Assembly (NCBI GenBank): GCA_029532415.1
Contig: JAQOTA010000046.1
Location: forward strand, 1,426,001 to 1,490,000
Length of the DNA stretch: 64,000 bases
Direction of reading: 5' to 3'
Origin: Marasmius tenuissimus
Taxonomy: Eukaryota > Basidiomycota > Agaricomycetes > Agaricales > Marasmiaceae
Positions 45,244-57,017 of this stretch are shown here, in pieces. The notes under the pieces are model-generated. The model had not been told where the DNA came from. It saw only the letters and a list, made by a program, of their open reading frames with translations, and searched no databases. The translations under genes and the position numbers were made by a program. Each line of letters opens with the position of its first letter. Position 1 is the first letter of the stretch.

Positions 45244-47115
45244 ATGTTTCTGGCCTTCTACTCCCTCATATCGACACTATGCCTGTTTTTCTGCTTGTTT
45301 TTATATCCTAACCGCGATGATATACCGGTCGAATTCACTTCGATACCCCTTCCAGATAGTCGTGACGAATCGGACAGCGACAAGACAAAAGTGCAATATG
45401 ATATTTCAAACCTGTAGGTTTACATACAAAACCTCGAACGCGAATTTTTTTTATCCCTCCGCCTTTCATTTAGACCACCAGATGCCCACGACCAAATTAT
45501 TTGTGGTCTCTCGTACCTTGAACTCCGAAACTACTCCAAGATCAACAGAGCAGCTAACTTAGCTGTAAAATCGTTCTATCGACGCGCTTTTCAACCCGAA
45601 AAACCTTTGCTTCCCTTTTTCTCCAGAGAAGAAATACACCGGCTCCGGATTCTCCAGTACACGATAGGTTTCTTGATCTCTGGCTCGACAGCACTGTCGT
45701 TCTTCGAAAGAACAACGTATCCAGACGCCGATTTGGATCTCTACGTGGACATCCGTTACTGCATTTTTCTCACAGAGTTCCTCGTTCGTTCAGGATATAA
45801 GTACGAACCCTATAGGACTGAAAGGCTTCATCAACCGGCACGACTGGAAGATGCACTGGAGGAAACTATTGAGCGGTTTCGCGGCGGGAACTGGAACGGA
45901 TTCGAGTCGCCATACCCTCTTGGGAACGATATTGTCACTGTGCTCTCGTTTGAGCGTGATAGCAAAAAAGTCCAAGTCATTGCCTGTCAAGCTAGCCCAC
46001 TCAGTGCGATTTTAGCCTTCCATTCTAGTACGTTCCTCCACCTTCACTTAACTTGACTTGACCCGGCAAATTTTCGCTTATACTAATTACTAGCTGTGGT
46101 GATGAACTTCATCAGCTACTCGCATGCTATATCCTTGTACCCTCGATCGACATTTATCCGTCGGCTTTCGCTCGAAGTACGACCAGAGGATGTCAACCCT
46201 ACACGTCTGGAACTCGTTCGAGCGAAATACACGCGCCGTGGATGGAAGATGATCAGAGCGGTCACCGCAGCGCAGGCTCTTCACTCGGATATCAATATGT
46301 TCGACCGTCACGTCGGTGATCGATGGTGTTGGACCGTTCCTTTACTTCCGATTCCTCCAGAGGAATTTGTTCAGGGGAATATGAAGCTGGGACGACCCGA
46401 AATGGTCTTCATGCACTCGTGGAATTTGGATTACGATCCGACGTGGACGGACGCAGTCATGGTGAGGAGAGGTTTTTGGATTCCTGGTCGACTGGAGCAG
46501 AAGTACTGTTTCTCTGAGGAAACGTTGACGGAGGTACGGGAATTTATTCGGCTTGACGCCGAAGACGATATGTGAATCGGCGCGCCAGTAACTCTCCCTT
46601 AGGTTTCAACGAATACTGATTGTCTTCCAGCTCCGAATCTAGATTTCACAGGGTCATTACCAGACTCTACGCAGAGCGTGCTAGGGAAGATCATTCCGAA
46701 AACATCCTCCGACTAATGTTGCTCGATATTTTTCGTGCGGCGGATGCCAAGTACCGTGAACTATCATTCATACATCGACACAAGGCGTATTCTGCCCAGT
46801 TACTTGCGGAGGTGTTCAGGCCGTTGTTGGTTATTCTTGGTAACAAGCTTCAGGTAGGCCTCTCTCAAAGTCAACCGCCTTCGTCTTCGCCTGATTGAAC
46901 GTTCTCAGTACCGTTGCATGTTCCTCCAAACCGAAACTGACAACATGTGGATGAGGATCACTCTTCGTGTCCCGGTCGCTCTGAAGCGTAAACGACATAC
47001 GAACTTCATTACTATCGACCCACAAGCAGACGTCTTGAAGCAGCTTAGTTACCAGCGCGTCGATATCAAGTTTGTTTGGGTTACACATGCGGGTAGTGTG
47101 CAGGAAGACCGTTGA
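45244..47115 (+). CDS. Membrane-anchored nucleotidyltransferase-fold protein
   Basis: Five exons (45244-45413, 45474-46027, 46094-46571, 46631-46853, 46909-47115) give 543 residues with matching phases. The N terminus is a membrane anchor (FYSLISTLCLFFCLFLY). Around residue 140 there is ISGSTALSFFER followed by YPDADLDLYVD, the GS...DxD pattern of the DNA-polymerase-beta/nucleotidyltransferase superfamily. An FxHS segment, a Trp-rich block and basic C-terminal helices follow. This resembles a family of uncharacterised Agaricomycete proteins, often in many copies, whose substrate is unknown. The metal-binding acidic residues appear kept (D-A-D-L-D), so an active transferase is possible. An earlier stop (TGA 46573-46575) would end it after exon 3 if the intron at 46572 is not removed; the continuation looks coding (ENILRLMLLDIFRAAD). 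Confidence 0.7.
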
Positions 47116-47796
47116 TATCAATGGACGAGGCCATAGACATGCCACTCCTTGCGATATATCCGACATGTAACTGAACGTACTTATAACCTACAGTATATGA
47201 CAGAAAGCATAGCATCCGAGTAGCATATAGATTGAGGCCTGCTGACAGTATACTGCGGGAGTATTGGGACCCCAAATGATCGTGACCGACCCAGTTTAAT
47301 CTCAAGCTCATCCTGAAATTAATCGTTGCGCAAAGTGGGCAATTTTTACTGGGGGTGAACCTCTGGCAAGTTCCTTTGGGATGGCTTGAGCGGAACCGAC
47401 TCGCTAGGGTTGCTAGGGTCGGGAGTCGGGATGATGCGCTCAAACGTCGGCCAAAGCAGCACGTGTGTCGCACGATAAATGACGTGAGCCATCAAATATA
47501 AACAAAAGCGGTAACCTAGCGGTAAGTCACAAATTTCGCTTCTTGACCTGTACCCACCACGAGCTCACCACCCTCGACGACGTGCTCGAGTCTGTCGAGG
47601 AAGACGACTTTAACGCTCCCGGGCCTCATCCTCTCGTTCTTCCAGCTCGGTATTCTCGTTCTCGACACCGATAACTATCCCCTACCGACCGCGATAGTTA
47701 CGTCTCGCTGAGCTTCATTGTGCTCGTTGGATGAACCTCTTTTGCTCGACATTCGGTGACAGACGTTTCTAGGAGATCTATTCAAGCAGAAGATCT
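47116..47796. other. Intergenic; upstream region of the LAMTOR1-like gene
   Basis: No gene recognised. Pyrimidine-rich stretches near 47600-47750 fit a fungal promoter/5' UTR. Confidence 0.45.
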
Positions 47797-49074
47797 ATGG
47801 CCTTTAGCCTGTTAAGGCTATTTAGTTGTGGTTGCTGGGGTAGAAGGAGAGATAAAGGGAAAGATAAGGTGAGCCCATCCACCTCTATTCGTTGCTATAG
47901 CACTTCTTGCTTTACCGCTACTGAAACTCGTCAAACCTGTGTCCATTGCTTTGCTAATGAGGAACATTTCTCCAGGTCCCGGACGAAGAATCTCGTCTAT
48001 TACCCAATGATCTAACTCGCGAAGACCTGGCAAGTTCTGTGGTCATTACCGTGGAGGATGCTGCACAGGAGGGGAAGCAAGACAAGGAAGATATGAAAGA
48101 GCGTATGAGGGAAAGGTTCAGTGGTATTGTTAGGGCCAAGGAAGGGTGAGTTACACCTTGTTACAGTAGAGTTACGTTCTTCATTTCTGCCGAACTTATG
48201 CATGTTGGCGACGGCTGCGATGGAGCCCTTCGTTTTCTTGCTCTCGTTCTCGTTTCTCCAATTCTGATGTTCATCAACAGGAAAATGGTGAACGTTTCCT
48301 CATACGTGCCGTTTGACCTTCAATCTGGCTCTCGCCCCTCCTCCGCATCCCGGTCTATGTCTCGTAGCAGGAACCCTCATGCCAACGTTATTTCCCCAGT
48401 CTCGGCTGTGCTACCCGCTCAATCCGATGTCATTGTTCAAGCGGATGCCGGAGGTAGATCCTCGTCGCAAGTTCCACCTCTACGACATGGGCAAGCGGAT
48501 TTGACGTACCCGTCATCAAACTTTCACTCGAACCATCCACCACCCACAGTTCGCACCAACTCGAACTCTGATATGTCTGCGATATTAGCTGCTAGGCGGC
48601 CATCTCTCGCACCATCTGAGAGTGATGGATGTGTATCCCCGTCCTTGCGAGCGCCTGGCTTGAACGCGAGGTTGGTAGGGGTGGCTGGTCTCAATGTTGG
48701 AGCAAGAAGAGGAAGACCCATGACGAAACTAGGTGGCTACGGAGGAAGCAGCTCCAGTCTCAGTTTAGGTGGCAGTAGCCGTGATGGCGAGGGAGGTCAT
48801 GACCCGCCTGTGTGTATACTTCATGTTTTCTCGTCTTTTCGTGTGTTTATCGCCCTCGTAGCCCGCAAGACTGCCTCTTCCTCTCAAGCTACCCTCATCT
48901 CCACCTATGAATTCGATGCATCCGCGACCACCACAGTCGTCTCCAACCGATACCAGCGCTCCTCCTACCCCACTGCCACGTGCCCACCGACGAAACTCGC
49001 CAAGTGCAGGACAGCTACCCAACTTCGCGATTCGAAACCCCGGGAACATAACGATTGGTTGGGATGATGAATGA
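47797..49074 (+). CDS. LAMTOR1/Ego1(Meh1)-like lysosomal adaptor with Pro/Ser-rich extension
   Basis: Four exons (47797-47868, 47976-48145, 48281-48809, 48862-49074) give 327 residues. The N terminus has a Cys pair (SCGCWG) near a basic run, suited to lipid anchoring, although position 2 is Ala, not the Gly needed for myristoylation. Then come DEESRLLPND and RFSGIVRAKEGKMVNVSSY, the pattern I know from the fungal p18/LAMTOR1-like subunit that tethers Rag GTPases/TORC1 to the vacuole. In most fungi the protein ends soon after; here about 200 further residues follow, rich in Ser, Pro and Arg, ending GNITIGWDDE. The third intron was chosen because it gives a proline-rich frame ending at TGA 49072; reading through it ends at 49067 with less plausible sequence. 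Assignment is by motif, not by alignment. Confidence 0.55.
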
Positions 49075-50523
49075 TTGCTACGCAGTGCATCTGCCACTCG
49101 GCCATGTTCGCCCTCTCTTCCATTCATGAATAGGGTTTCCTCTCGTCTACATAGGGCTTTTCATATCGCCTCGGATGGTTACCGGTTACCCCCCTCCTCC
49201 TATCACACGCTGTGTTTCGCATCCCAAAGTTCGCCTTGCGATCAATCATTAGCAGCACTCCTTCGCTTCTCTGACGATTTCTGCCGCAGCTCTATACTCG
49301 CTGCCGACGATCTTTTCACGTTTTCTGTCTTCATTCACGCATTTGATTCTTGTTTCTGTGCTTTTGTGTATCCTAGGACAGCAGCTGTTCCTTGTTTCTT
49401 TGCTTTGCTCTCTTGGCCTTTTTACAGGTTCGGGTTCTGGAACAAATACCCTGGAAAAAATACCTCCTTCCCCTCCCTCCCCCACCCTTTTCCTTCAGTT
49501 CACACTGTATATTCTACTTCTTCACGTACACTTTACGGTATCCATATCTTGCTCATAAACATACACCACCATCACCACAACCAACAACACCACTCCCCAT
49601 CGTTTCGTTCGTGACTGGTCTCATCGATCCACCTTGCACCACATTGTCAACGTGCACCTGCTATCATACCAACCGCTCGTATTTAGTCTAGTACCTACAT
49701 CTAGCTGGCACACATTTCGTACTGGTTACAATAATCTATTGTCGTTGTCCTTTGTATGATTGGGGCTCAGTCGAACCGACTCAAAGCTCAAGCGCTCACA
49801 TTCTACCCTATCGTCGCAAGGTACCCTCCCAGCAGGGTAGATGATGGTGGACTTTATCGGATGGCGATGCGGGATTAACAGGTACTTACGACTCGACGTA
49901 CACTTACCAACAGCAGGAGTCCAGCAACCTGGTAAGTTGATATCCTGTCCTACAAAGATTTGGCCTCTCCCGCGTCGACTCTTTCAACTCATATTACGAA
50001 TCCACAACTTCGGGATCGTCATGACAGTTGGTAAATCAACTCGAGCTCAAGTGGTCTTACTGGAGAACGGGGAAAACTCTCGATATCGCCTCAAGAAACC
50101 TGGTTGCTTCACAACGAGTACAGGTTGCTCCATTATCAACGGTCCCGAGGTCAACGACAACCAAATTCGGATCCGTGCTGGGTTCGGGTATGGGTGGTAG
50201 ATGTCCGAACGTTCATCACTGATCTCACCCAAAGGAGCTTCAACCTCTCGGGATTAACGATTAAATTTGGACAAGACGAGCTGCCTAGGTAACTTCCCCT
50301 GTAAGGAAGAGAACGATGGCTTGCGGATTCCAAACTTCTTGCGGGCGGGTGGGCTGGAAGAAGAGAGCGTCAGGAAAGTCATGGAACGCTGATGCTGAGT
50401 TAGTACTAACAGTGGTGCAATGGAGTCGATAGAGAACCGGCTTGAAGCAACAGACTGTCGCCCTTGTGTCAGGCCAGTGGTGCGTTCCTAAGGCGTGATT
50501 TCTCTGTTAAACATTGACAGTCG
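49075..50523. other. 3' UTR-like sequence and unassigned exon-like blocks
   Basis: 49075-49700 is pyrimidine-rich and looks like 3' UTR or intergenic. 49890-49937 (GTYDSTYTYQQQ) and 50030-50210 (VNQLELKWSYW) read like exons on the plus strand with plausible GT/AG edges, but I could not join them or find a start. No family recognised. Confidence 0.3.
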
Positions 50524-51126
50524 CTAAGTAAGGCACTTGGAACTCACCAGATTGCGGATGAACGTCTTCTCATCAATCTTCTCAGAAGATCCTGCAGTCT
50601 TCCCGTCTGCTAATGCCGATCCAACTCTCCTCCTCCCCACCAAACAATGAATAGCCAGTGCCAAAACCAACAAGCTCTCCATCGCAGCTATGACGGAATG
50701 CGCGACTTGGACTTTGAGATTCCATGGGTGGTTCGCATCTTCCTCAGCAATAGTCCCCTTTCCGTTGGCCGTTACTTGAGTGTTGATACAAAAAGCTATC
50801 GTCCATGTCGCCACCAAGGCAAACGCGCCAATGACACCAGCCGTCGAATAATACCGATGAACGGGCCCACCGGAAGATTGCTTATAATTAGCCGACTTGG
50901 TCAAGAAAATCGCATCCGCCTTCCTCCGAGTCTGTTCCCTATACGCAAGTGTGACAAGGATAAGATGATATCCAAGCGTACTAAACGTTGCCAAGATCGT
51001 GGCCCAGACAACTTCGACACAATAATCGACCAGCGATAGAGAGAAGGCGATGAACGAGAATAAGGTTGAGATGAAAACGAATAACACAAGGGCGGTGGGG
51101 AGGAAGTCGAATGAAATCGAAAACAT
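50524..51126 (-). CDS. Predicted four-helix membrane protein
   Basis: A 200-residue open frame from ATG 51126. Four hydrophobic segments: ALVLFVFISTLFSFIAFSLS, then VVWATILATFSTLGYHLILV, then GVIGAFALVATWTIAFCI, then MESLLVLALAIHCLVG. A basic loop (YREQTRRKADAIF) lies between helices 2 and 3, and a charged tail follows. The layout is that of MARVEL-like or small basidiomycete membrane proteins, but no family is certain. The last codons (about 50524-50544) follow a good donor (GTGAGT), so a further 3' exon may replace the final six residues. Upstream is an about 890-base gene-free stretch. Confidence 0.6.
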   Translation of the reverse strand: MFSISFDFLPTALVLFVFISTLFSFIAFSLSLVDYCVEVVWATILATFSTLGYHLILVTLAYREQTRRKADAIFLTKSANYKQSSGGPVHRYYSTAGVIGAFALVATWTIAFCINTQVTANGKGTIAEEDANHPWNLKVQVAHSVIAAMESLLVLALAIHCLVGRRRVGSALADGKTAGSSEKIDEKTFIRNLVSSKCLT

Positions 51127-52015
51127 CGTAGCCAAGACGAGTGTGCTCTGAGGGATGTGGAAAGGGGATCAACCCAAAGAGTATCACTGACGGCGAGCGC
51201 GCCTATATATATGAGCACCGGAACATGAAAAGGGGCGACCCTGAGTATCGGTTCGTCGCAATCAACTGTTTCAGGTGGAGTGGCATCGCTTGCGATGTTC
51301 CATTAAAACGGACACCGTACCTGCAGTGCGACGCTTGGGCGGCGCGACCAGTAGTTCGGGCCCTTCGGAGGAAATGGGCTCGCAGTTGGATATGGCCCTC
51401 ACCCTGCCACGTCTCATTTCGAGGAAAAATCAGGAGCGAATCACGTCCAAGCTTTCCGATGCAGGCTCGGAGCAAGGTCGGAAATTCCCTCGCTCGAGGA
51501 GCTGGAGCCAATCTAGAGTTACACAGCCTCCGTATGTGTTTTAGTCAAACCTTAAGCTCCTTGAAGATCATCATCGACGCAGTGTTACGCCCCGCAGACT
51601 CGGTATGATATGAGTATGATGGGGTTTCAAAGCTGGAACCATGCACTGCACTAGACTTTGAGAACTCCTGATTCTGCCCGTGTGGTTCCCCGGTCCCGAT
51701 GCGCCACATTCCGAGTGATGGTTTTGACACTCATGCGGAAAGCACCGAAGTGTAACTGGGTACAAAGTCAGGATCATGTCATCGTCCCGACAAATATACC
51801 CATGAGCCCTCAGGAGATCTTCTTCTCCCACCGCCCGTTCTACTGGTGCTCGCGGCGGATTAGTCCCGACACTTCAACACCGCTCTGACAAACACTTTGG
51901 GCGGGTAGCACGGGGACACCGAGATAGGAAAGTCGAAGACTAAATCATCAGAATTACACTACATAATAAGTACGATGTCCGAGTCGTGCATCAAACAACT
52001 AGTACCCTGCAACCA
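51127..52015. other. No confident gene
   Basis: Long open frames exist on both strands at 51141-51608 but overlap each other, have no recognisable domain and no clear splice structure. TATATATA near 51204 on the minus side could be the promoter of the four-helix protein gene. Confidence 0.35.
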
Positions 52016-52580
52016 TCAAACCACTGTCACGGAAATGCTCTTGCTTTCCATCCATGGCATGAGACCGGCCTGTGGGAAGATCATCGTGTGAGTACCAAGA
52101 CGTCGACAGAGAGGGAGGAATAGAAGGAGTTGGTTCGAGCTCACCCCTATCAAACTATAATGCACCAAACTCAGCATGGCAGGTCCTTTGGAAACCCACT
52201 CCGGAATTGTTACGTTGTAGTTCTGGTGAGGAGGTGTGGAACCAGAGGGGCTGTCATATTGGGGGTTGAATGAGCCTGAGTAGAGCTCCGTCCCGATGCC
52301 ATTGTCGGGAGATAGACAGCCATTAGAGCCGCAGTTCTTGAAACCCAAGACAATTGCGACTTCTTTTGCGCTCGATTGGAAGTTCTATACATCGCAAGTC
52401 AGAGTTTGGGTTCGTCAAACATGAGTTCGGAGTGTCTCTCACCGGTCTATCTACCCGTACTGTGAAGCTTTGGCCCGGACTGACTTGAAAGCCGTCTACT
52501 GGAGAGCCAATGAATGCTTGTTGAGCGGTAACAGAGGTGGCGAAGAGAGCGAGGAATGCGGTCGCTGTGGAGAACTTCAT
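52016..52580 (-). CDS. Small secreted protein, copy 1 of a tandem pair
   Basis: Three exons (52443-52580, 52145-52384, 52016-52069) give 143 residues. Signal peptide ending at VTAQ; the mature part is a small beta-sandwich-like domain with GQSFTVRVDRP, VAIVLGFKNC, a CGSNGC pair, GTELYSGSFNPQYD, YNVTIPEW, LSLVHYSLIG and SISVTVV. The two Cys are probably a disulphide. The layout (N-terminal GQ.ftV.v, C-terminal .is.TV) resembles the fungal Ser-Thr-rich wall protein fold (Kre9/Knh1-type N-terminal domain) without the Ser/Thr tail; this is an inference. The same gene structure, intron positions and about half the residues are shared with the copy at 52982-53524. Confidence 0.8.
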
Positions 52581-52981
52581 GAGTGTAATGGGTCAGAAGA
52601 TGGTGGCCGGCTGTCATCCCAGGTTGGTCCACCGCTTTTATATCTCAAACTACAGCGGCTTCCCAACCCCATCTGACCTTAGCCGTCATGAGCCTAATCT
52701 TAGACGGAGGCTTGGAAAGGTTCAGTTGACAGAATGGACGGAACACAGAGTACCGTCAAGGACGGAAAGAAGTCCCCGTGGATAGGGAACCGGTTTGTCG
52801 CCGATATTCTCATTGGGCAAGACCGCCGACAGTGGGCGGTGCGAGTCTGTGACTCGCACAAACTTCCGTGAGCACCGACGCCGAGAGCGTAGTCCGAGTG
52901 ACGAAATACATTCAATTCAAGTTCCTGAAATGTTTCGTAAGACATACATGACTAGAAGTCGAGGGCGCGTATCTCTGGCCG

Positions 52982-53524
52982 TCATACCACCGTGAGAGTG
53001 ATTCCCTTGCTCTCCATCCAAGGCAGCAAGCCAGCCTTCGCACGAACATGAGCTGACCGTCCAACAGTGCACGAGACGCAGAACTCACCCCGATCAACGA
53101 ATAATGAACCAGACTCAAGAATGAAGTACCCGGGGTAGCCCATTCAGGAATTGTGACAGTGTAATTCTGGTGGGGATTCTGACCGTTTCGAGGGTTCGTA
53201 TACTGTGGGTTGAAAGGGCCGCTGTATAGGACGGTTCCAATACCACCGTCGGGTGGAGGAATGCATGGGAAGGCGCCACACGGCTTATAACCCAGAACGA
53301 TCGCGACTTCTGTTGCGCTGGATTGAAAGGGCTAGAAGCGAGTCGGTAAGCCTGTGCTCCTTGGCATATGAAGCTACGGTACTCACAGCCCGTTCAACCT
53401 GCACGGTAATACTCTGCCCAGCACTGACCCGGAAGCCCGCTGGTGGATATCGAATGTCGGCCTGCTGAGCCAAGGTAGATGTTAGGAGAACGGCAGATAG
53501 CGCAGCGGAACTGAGGAGCTTCAT
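52982..53524 (-). CDS. Small secreted protein, copy 2 of a tandem pair
   Basis: Three exons (53387-53524, 53089-53331, 52982-53035) give 144 residues with phase-0 introns in the same places as copy 1. Signal peptide ending at TLAQ, then GQSITVQVERA, VAIVLGYKPC, CIPPP, GTVLYSGPFNPQY, YTVTIPEW, LSLVHYSLIG and GITLTVV. Identity to copy 1 is high in the C-terminal half and at both exon borders. The two genes are 400 bases apart in the same orientation, the result of a tandem duplication. Function unknown; candidates are wall-associated or effector-type small secreted proteins. Confidence 0.8.
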
Positions 53525-54709
53525 TGAGCGCAGTGGGCATCCAGGTAGATATGGAAGCCTTTATAACCTCCGTGTATGGCCTAGGCGGAAACTTGCAACG
53601 GCCAGTGGAGGCCGGCTTGAATGAGTGGCAGATAAATGATGTCGACGTGAGGCGGAAAGCGACAGCCCAGAGGTCTAGCGAATACATTTTCTGTCAACGT
53701 AGACGTTGTGGGTAGCACTGCCCTGAGGTTCTGTCAGGGTGGAACATAGGGGAAATTCGAGTCAGGAAGGAAGGATTTGGTAGGTCCGCTGAGGGTTGTC
53801 TCGTTGGACCCAGGGTGTATATACGGGAAATTTTAGGTGTGTTCGAGGGGTTCATTCAAGCCGATAATGAGGTTTCAGAACGGGGACTTGAAGGTTTGCT
53901 AGTGATCCTTTTTGCGCAAGTTTTCTGCCAGCCTGTGTTGATTGCGTGGTATGAAAACGTGATTCCCAGACAGATAGATGCTCTGAGAAGTGCGAGGTCA
54001 CCAAGAGCTTCCCATCATATCCTCCATCATTGGCTCGTCGTCGATGGCAGGACATACCAATCTTCGAGAATTATATTTGAAACATGGTACTGACTCGGGC
54101 CTTGAGCCTTCGAGTTGGAGGAGCGTCAGGTTGGATAGCGTGCGTTGGTGCAATGGATGATATATTTTGCTGGCCAACTACCACTGAGTTGGATCCTGAA
54201 GATCGAGCTGTAATGTTGAATATCATGGCCGGTGGCCAAGGAAGTAGCTGGAGAGATTCTCATTCTGAGAGAAGAAATCCATACGCTGATGCCGGAGAGT
54301 CACGTGTGGCGGAGTCTGAAAAGGTGTCAGTCGGGTTGCGGATCGGAGTCCGGACACTTTGACGATGAGTAAATCCGTTGTTGCCCACAACTCGAAACTG
54401 ATCCTGGAAGACGCCTTCAAATGCGTCTTTAAATCCTTGCGGTACTAGTAAGTTCTTTATGGGGCTCATATGGTTCAAGCACACTACTTAGCAGTGCAGA
54501 CTTGACGCAGATTTAACTCGGAGCTGCAGAGGCTAATCAACGCTTCACCGACGAGTACATTTCTCGTATGTCCACCCTTCATCATTTGTCTGAGGCATCC
54601 ATGTATTCAAATGCATGACGGTCTAATTTCTGATACGAGGGTACGAACTTTCTGCTGTAACCTTGGAGCCCTGATACATTATTCAACAAGGAGATTCGGG
54701 ATTCACCAT
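53525..54709. other. No gene recognised
   Basis: Holds the presumed promoter of the second small secreted protein. A 92-codon plus-strand open frame (53815-54093) has no recognisable features. Confidence 0.4.
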
Positions 54710-55431
54710 TCAATCTTCCATCGTCAGATTTGTCGTCTTGACGTGCCTTCGCCATTCTACCCAATTTGATCCTATCTCATCGTAGACCGCATCCCAATCT
54801 CGACATATGTGCGTCGCGCCGAATCGATCTTTCGTGAAATCGCGTTGGGTGAAGTCACCTTCTTCCAAGGTCATATCGGCTTGGCAGAGGATGGACTGGC
54901 GGACGATATTGAAACAGTGTTGGAGATGGCCCCACCCCTTGGACTTGTGATGTGTGTTTAACAAAGATGCGTGGATGTGGCGTAGACAATGCATATCATG
55001 AAATCCTGCAACGAAGAACAGTGTATGCTCGCTACCTCCGCGATACGTGCCAGTACCCCAAGGAGAGTTGTAGAGCCATTCTTTTGTCGAGAGCTGCGTT
55101 TCGAATGGGGAGTAATGAACGCTCTCTTCGATAGTCAACCGAACGGGCTCTTTGGGAAGGTTGATCGGGGCGAACGAAGGATAGTCATCCTCTTTGAAAG
55201 CTGTCTCAAGATTGAACACCACTGGCCGGGCGAGGAAGGCGAGTCCTTACAATATTGTCTCGTATCTCTTGTGTCCGCTTTGAGGGCAGAAAATTGATCA
55301 TATTTCTCTATAGCAGCCGCGTTCCATGGATTTGATCGTGGGGAATGGAACGCTCGATAGAGCGACCAGGTGAGCAAGAAGTTGGATATTGTCGCGCCTG
55401 CAAGAAGGACGATCAACTTGGGGCTTAGCAT
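54710..55431 (-). CDS. UstYa-like (DUF3328) protein 1
   Basis: Two exons (55251-55431, 54710-55221; intron 29 bases) give 230 residues. N-terminal membrane anchor (LIVLLAGATISNFLLTWSLY) and lumenal DUF3328 domain with both conserved motifs: HDMHCLRHIH and HCFNIVRQSILCQAD, then THICRDWDA near the end. The family includes UstYa/UstYb, which catalyse oxidative steps in ustiloxin (dikaritin) RiPP maturation, and many basidiomycete members of unknown role. His/Cys residues of the motifs are all present. Upstream it faces a plus-strand membrane protein gene across a 401-base shared promoter. The 29-base intron is short; the reading frame and the acceptor support it, but a longer alternative cannot be excluded. 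Confidence 0.8.
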
Positions 55432-55832
55432 CGTGGGATATCAGTTCATCACGAGAACCCGCCCTTCTTGTACCTTTTTTCCAGCCCGTTCACCAGAATA
55501 TATTATAATTGCACCCGAAATGCGCACTTGCCCATGCAATTTATCCTTCTCGCCCATCTCTTCCCATGCAGGGGCATATTGCCAGAAAAGAAGCGTGTTG
55601 ACATTCGTGACATGTGTTGATACTCGTTGGGTGGCTAGAATAAACTTGATCTCCCCTGGAGAATGTATTAGACCGGGAAGAGAAATATCGGTCTGGTGGG
55701 AAGCCCTACTTGTCATGTGAACGACTGTTTATTCTGACTGCACCCAGGCAACGCGAAGGTCCAGAGCTTTATTAAGTCTCTCAACGGCTGCAAACCTTCC
55801 TCATCCTACTCTCTCTCTCACATCGTCGAACG
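55432..55832. promoter_or_regulatory. Shared divergent promoter region (401 bases)
   Basis: Lies between the starts of the minus-strand UstYa-like gene and the plus-strand seven-helix protein gene. TATTATAATT near 55500 and TTATTAAG near 55771 are TATA-like. A CT-rich stretch precedes the ATG at 55833. Co-regulation of both genes is possible but inferred from arrangement only. Confidence 0.4.
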
Positions 55833-57017
55833 ATGGCCCCTTCGGAAGACCCCGCTGCGCTTCTTTTCGAACGTTGTTTCTACATCGGCAACATTCTACA
55901 AAGTATCTGTTACGGTACTTCTCCATTTCGCGGTCACGTCAGATTGACATTTTCACTAACTAAGTACGGAAGGCATCATTCTGTATGTCGCGTTCGACAG
56001 CATCGCCCTCCTCAGGGAACGTCGGTACTCTTCCAACAGGTTCACGGGCATCGTCCGAACCCAGGATAATATCGCTGGGAACAGGGTTTTCTTGATCCCT
56101 TATGTCCTCGTCATGCTGTTTTGTATGACCTTCGCTCTTGCGACGAACGGTCTTGCGGGGCAGAGGATGTGGATCGAGTTTCGGGACGTGGAAGGAGGGC
56201 CATTCCAACAATTTACAGACACGGCGTCCAACTGGGAAAATGTAACTGGCACGGCATTCGATCAGTTTGGTAACTTCTTGGGAGATTTGCTACTCGTAAG
56301 CTGTTTTTCTTCGCTCGTTCACTCATGCTAGCGTGTTGAGTAGCATTTTGTTTTCCCTGGTATCTTTTGAAGCTTTACCGATGCTATATCATCTGGGACT
56401 CAAACAAGTTGGTCCTCATTTTTCCAACGATCTTATTCCTGGGCTCAACGGGTGAGTTCCTCGATAGTATCATCTCGGGGATAAAATAACGATATCAATA
56501 CATCGCAGCAATGGCCATCGTCTCGTGCGTCCAAAGCGCACTTCCAGGATCCAGCTTTTTCGAGGGCAAGGCTGTCAGCTTTGCCATCCCTTGGATATCA
56601 CTTACATGCAGCCTGAACGTCCTCTTGACCATCCTGATTACCTACCGTCTCGTTCATGCTCGACGTTACGTCCGACTCGGATCGTCGTTACAAGCGAGCG
56701 ATCTTGTCAGGATGTACACCGGTCCTGTCGCCATCTTTATCGAATCGGCCCTGCCTTTCAGTGTTCTTGGGGTGATCTTCGCCATTCTGCTTGGAAAGGG
56801 TATCGCGGTCTACGCGATCTTCTCTGCGGTGTGGGGCTCCTACGTGGTGAGTGCGCAGATAGCTAGCTTGGATCGTCTGGTAACAACTTTCGGTCTCGTA
56901 GGGGATAGCTCCTCTTCTCATTATACACCGGATGGCCAGCGGCAAAGCTTGGACGAGGAACACAGCCTACCAGATGTCCACTATCAACGAAAACCTCACG
57001 GAGGAGCCTACTGTTGA
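55833..57017 (+). CDS. Seven-helix membrane protein of the LYRCYIIW type
   Basis: Four exons (55833-55914, 55973-56295, 56373-56451, 56509-57017) give 330 residues with matching phases. Hydrophobic segments include LIPYVLVMLFCMTFALATNG, VLIFPTILFLGSTAMAIVSC, IPWISLTCSLNVLLTILITY, IFIESALPFSVLGVIFAILL and IAVYAIFSAVWGSYVVSAQI. LYRCYIIWD after the third helix is a signature I associate with a very large Agaricomycete family of seven-helix proteins with no known ligand. The N terminus (LLFERCFYIGNILQSICYGI) starts the first helix and the C terminus is polar and disordered. Receptor function is an assumption. It sits between two UstYa-like genes. Confidence 0.8.

Noticed and set aside
51141..51608. 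155-codon open frame on the plus strand, with a 102-codon frame on the other strand.
   Set aside because: Overlapping frames on both strands, no recognisable domain, no signal peptide, no clear start context.
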